Assembly (NCBI GenBank): GCA_003531665.1
Contig: DQFC01000036.1
Span: 1,825-42,707 of the forward strand
Source of the DNA: Candidatus Collierbacteria bacterium
GTDB lineage: Bacteria > Patescibacteriota > Microgenomatia > UBA1400 > MFAQ01
Length of the DNA: 40,883 nt
Reading direction: 5' to 3'
Shown here: piece by piece, positions 38,810 through 40,883 of the stretch
Position numbering within the stretch: the stretch's first letter is position 1
Layout of the letters: the number at the start of each line of letters is the position of its first letter
Position numbers and translations under genes: made by a program
Notes under the pieces: generated by a model
Databases searched by the model: none
The model's input: the letters and a program-made list of their open reading frames with translations, nothing else
What the model was told of the DNA's origin: nothing

Positions 38810-40354
38810 ATGTTAACCATTGCCATACCTTCAAAAAATGAAGTCTTTCTTCGAAAGACCATCTTGGACGTTTTGGAAAAAGCCACCGGTGATATCGAAG
38901 TTCTACCCATTCTAGACGGCTATGATCTGCCTGCCGAAGAAATTGTCGTCGACCCCAGAGTAAGATACATCAGATTGCCGGCGGCAAGCTTCTCACAAAA
39001 ACGTCATGGCGTCAATTTGGCAATTTCCCAAGCAAAGGGGAAATACGTTATGTCTCTTGACGCACATTGTATGATGGCCAAAGGTTTTGATGTCCAGCTT
39101 GCCAAAGATCATCACCCAAATTGGGTCCAAATCCCCCGCCGAAATCGCTTGGACGCCGTCAAATGGAGTTTACAACCCCAAAGCGACAATCGTCCGCCCA
39201 TTGACTACGAATATATTATGTTTCCACCACTTATGAATGATCACTCCATTCATGGCTTCAAATGGGACACAAGGACTCTAGCAAACTCGGACAAACAAAT
39301 CGACGACACTATTCAGTTTCAAGGCTCCTGCTGGTTCATGACCAAAAAGTGGTTCGACAAAATGGGTTTTATGCAGGTGGAGGGCTATACCGGCTGGGGT
39401 CAGGAGGCCGAGGAAATCTCCATGACCACCTGGAAAAATGGAGGTAGAGTGGTGACAAACAAAAATACTTGGTATGCTCACCTCCATAAAGGACCGGTCC
39501 ACGGAAGGATGTATCACCTCAGTAGAGAAGAAAATCGACGCAGTTATGACTATTCATACCACAAGTGGCTTATCGAAAACAAAGATTTTTTTATCGGCCT
39601 AATCGAAAAATTTGCCCCCCTCCCCGGCTGGCCCCCCAATTGGAAGGAAAAGCTATGGCCCTCCGATACCACTATAATCAGTAATAATAGTACTAACAAA
39701 AAGAAAATGGAAAAAACTATGGCCACCAAAAATAACACTACCATTATTTACATCACCTCGAACATCGAAAATCTCAAGTTCGAACATAAAATTCGTAAAG
39801 AGCTGGAAAATAATTCTCATGGTCTTCCCATAATTTCCGTTTCCAGGAAACCAACCAAGTTCGGAAAAAACATTTGCGTTGGTGATGTCCCGCTATGTAG
39901 TTCGTCAACCTTGAAACAAATATTGGTCGGTCTAGAGGCAGCCAAGACCAAATATGCCATACTGGCCAAAGACGATTACGTTTACCCACCGGAATATTTT
40001 ACCCAAACTCCTCCAAGCGACGATCGACTGTATCAGAATGCCAACGTTTGGGTATTGGGAGACAAATATTGGCAAACAAACCATTTTGAATTTGCTCAGA
40101 TAGGTAATCGAAAGCATTGGATTGATATGATTAAAGCAGCACTTAAAGATCAAAAGGATTGGGAGCCTGTTGGAGTTTCGCTTACTCTTCATAACACCAA
40201 TCAGACAGATTGGGTCACAGAAAACGCCATCATCAACATTAAGTCCACTAGCGGCCTACGCAGATTTCCCTCGGTCAGAAGAGACGCTTATCCCAAAAGA
40301 GGTCTGCCCTATTGGGGCCTTGCAACAGAATTAAAAACCAAGCTGGGTGTTTAA
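38810..40354 (+). CDS. Two-domain glycosyltransferase
   Basis: 514 aa. Residues 1-280: GT-A family 2 domain starting TIAIPSKNE, with DAH in place of the usual DxD (SLDAHC) and GWGQEAEE resembling the galactosyltransferase C-terminal motif. Residues 310-514: a second domain (IIYITSNIE, VGDVPLCSSS, AKDDYVYPPEYF) that looks like another GT-A-type or GT-associated domain, joined by an Asn/Lys linker. Substrates unknown; probably surface glycans. ATG at 38810 is preferred over that at 38804 because TAAAAT ends six nt before it. Confidence 0.75.
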   Translation: MLTIAIPSKNEVFLRKTILDVLEKATGDIEVLPILDGYDLPAEEIVVDPRVRYIRLPAASFSQKRHGVNLAISQAKGKYVMSLDAHCMMAKGFDVQLAKDHHPNWVQIPRRNRLDAVKWSLQPQSDNRPPIDYEYIMFPPLMNDHSIHGFKWDTRTLANSDKQIDDTIQFQGSCWFMTKKWFDKMGFMQVEGYTGWGQEAEEISMTTWKNGGRVVTNKNTWYAHLHKGPVHGRMYHLSREENRRSYDYSYHKWLIENKDFFIGLIEKFAPLPGWPPNWKEKLWPSDTTIISNNSTNKKKMEKTMATKNNTTIIYITSNIENLKFEHKIRKELENNSHGLPIISVSRKPTKFGKNICVGDVPLCSSSTLKQILVGLEAAKTKYAILAKDDYVYPPEYFTQTPPSDDRLYQNANVWVLGDKYWQTNHFEFAQIGNRKHWIDMIKAALKDQKDWEPVGVSLTLHNTNQTDWVTENAIINIKSTSGLRRFPSVRRDAYPKRGLPYWGLATELKTKLGV

Positions 40355-40359
40355 ATAGG

Positions 40360-40883
40360 ATGGATGCTTTAGCCTATCTCACCGAAAAATATAAGATCGA
40401 TCTCTCCCTGCCTTCTCCCTTTAGTGTTCCCATGAGTAGGGAAACCGATATCCCGCAGATGTTTAAAGGGTTGGGTTTCAAGATCGGAGCCGAGATCGGA
40501 GTTTATCGCGGAGAATATTCGGAAACCTTACTCAAAGCCATCCCCGGTCTGAAACTTTCCGGGATTGATCTATGGGGTCTCTATCCTGGCTACCGGGACT
40601 ATCGTCGGCACGACATAATAGACGCCGAACAAGAAGCCAGAGAAAAAACCCGCGGATTTGACTGTCAATTATACAAAGGCTGGAGTCATGAAATAGTTAA
40701 ACAATTTGCCGATGAGTCATTGGATTTTGTTTACATCGATGGAAATCATGCTTACGAATACACGGTTCAAGACATTGCCCTGTGGTCAAAAAAAGTGAGA
40801 AAGGGTGGTGTGATTTATGGTCACGATTTCGAAGATTGGTCCAAAAATTGGCGCCGCTTTGATATGGGTGTCATTAACGCCGT
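40360..40883 (+). CDS. Class I methyltransferase (truncated by window end)
   Basis: At least 174 aa, no stop before the edge. GAEIGVYRGEYSETLL is motif I and DFVYIDGNHAYEYTVQD is the post-motif region of the Methyltransf_24 group, whose members often modify sugars or natural products. Five nt after the glycosyltransferase stop, so probably acts on the same glycan. Confidence 0.75.
   Translation, partial: MDALAYLTEKYKIDLSLPSPFSVPMSRETDIPQMFKGLGFKIGAEIGVYRGEYSETLLKAIPGLKLSGIDLWGLYPGYRDYRRHDIIDAEQEAREKTRGFDCQLYKGWSHEIVKQFADESLDFVYIDGNHAYEYTVQDIALWSKKVRKGGVIYGHDFEDWSKNWRRFDMGVINA

Overview
The window reads like the chromosome of a streamlined, uncultured bacterium of the Candidate Phyla Radiation (Patescibacteria); a Microgenomates-like lineage is my best guess. 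This is inferred from dense short operons, many small genes without recognisable families, in-frame palindromic repeat insertions in housekeeping proteins, a standard genetic code (TGA used as stop) and a thin metabolic repertoire. I could not run a database search, so the taxonomy is an inference.

Layout. 1-7.4 kb: hypothetical membrane protein and lipoprotein, thymidylate kinase (tmk), an Nramp-type transporter, two tandem paralogous small proteins with their own promoters and terminators, and DNA topoisomerase I (topA). 7.5-9.35 kb: a gene-free, GC-rich block with four consecutive minus-strand promoters of near-consensus sequence (all TTGACA-N17), each followed by a highly structured transcript. 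I read these as four non-coding RNA genes of about 90-630 nt and could not assign any to a known class. 9.3-14 kb: cell-shape cluster (mrdA, mreD-like, mreC, mreB) in which mreC is inverted. 14-22.5 kb: lipoprotein, O-antigen-ligase/TPR protein, peptide deformylase (def), methionyl-tRNA formyltransferase (fmt), ribosomal protein L28 (rpmB), with small hypothetical genes between. 22.5-29 kb: an S2P-like metalloprotease facing a presenilin/SPP-like aspartyl protease, a ketopantoate-reductase-like enzyme, a Flp-like pilin and Elp3. 29-34 kb: a Trm9-like methyltransferase, small proteins, and three tRNA genes (Thr-GGT, Tyr-GTA, Thr-TGT). 34-41 kb: a LytR_C protein, a secreted two-repeat protein, tatC with four tandem tatA-like genes, a membrane-tethered HTH protein with two membrane partners, a two-domain glycosyltransferase and a truncated methyltransferase.

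Genes that work together: def, fmt and rpmB serve translation; elp3 and the Trm9-like enzyme could act in sequence on tRNA uridine 34; mreB/mreC/mreD/mrdA build the cell wall; tatC plus four TatA proteins export folded proteins; the two intramembrane proteases may share membrane substrates.

Two expression regimes are visible. About 20 genes have a -10-like hexamer ending 5-9 nt (usually 6) before the start codon, which implies leaderless mRNA. Most small hypothetical or secreted genes instead have a 30-40 nt leader with a GGAGG-type ribosome site and their own terminator.

Most novel signals: (1) a structured element found twice, downstream of tRNA-Tyr and of tRNA-Thr(TGT), each time ending in a duplicate of that tRNA's 3' end, with two compensatory base-pair changes between the copies; (2) the four-RNA island; (3) several families of short palindromic or interspersed repeats inserted in frame in topA, fmt, elp3, tmk and others, one of them also splitting a tRNA remnant; (4) the leaderless promoter geometry.
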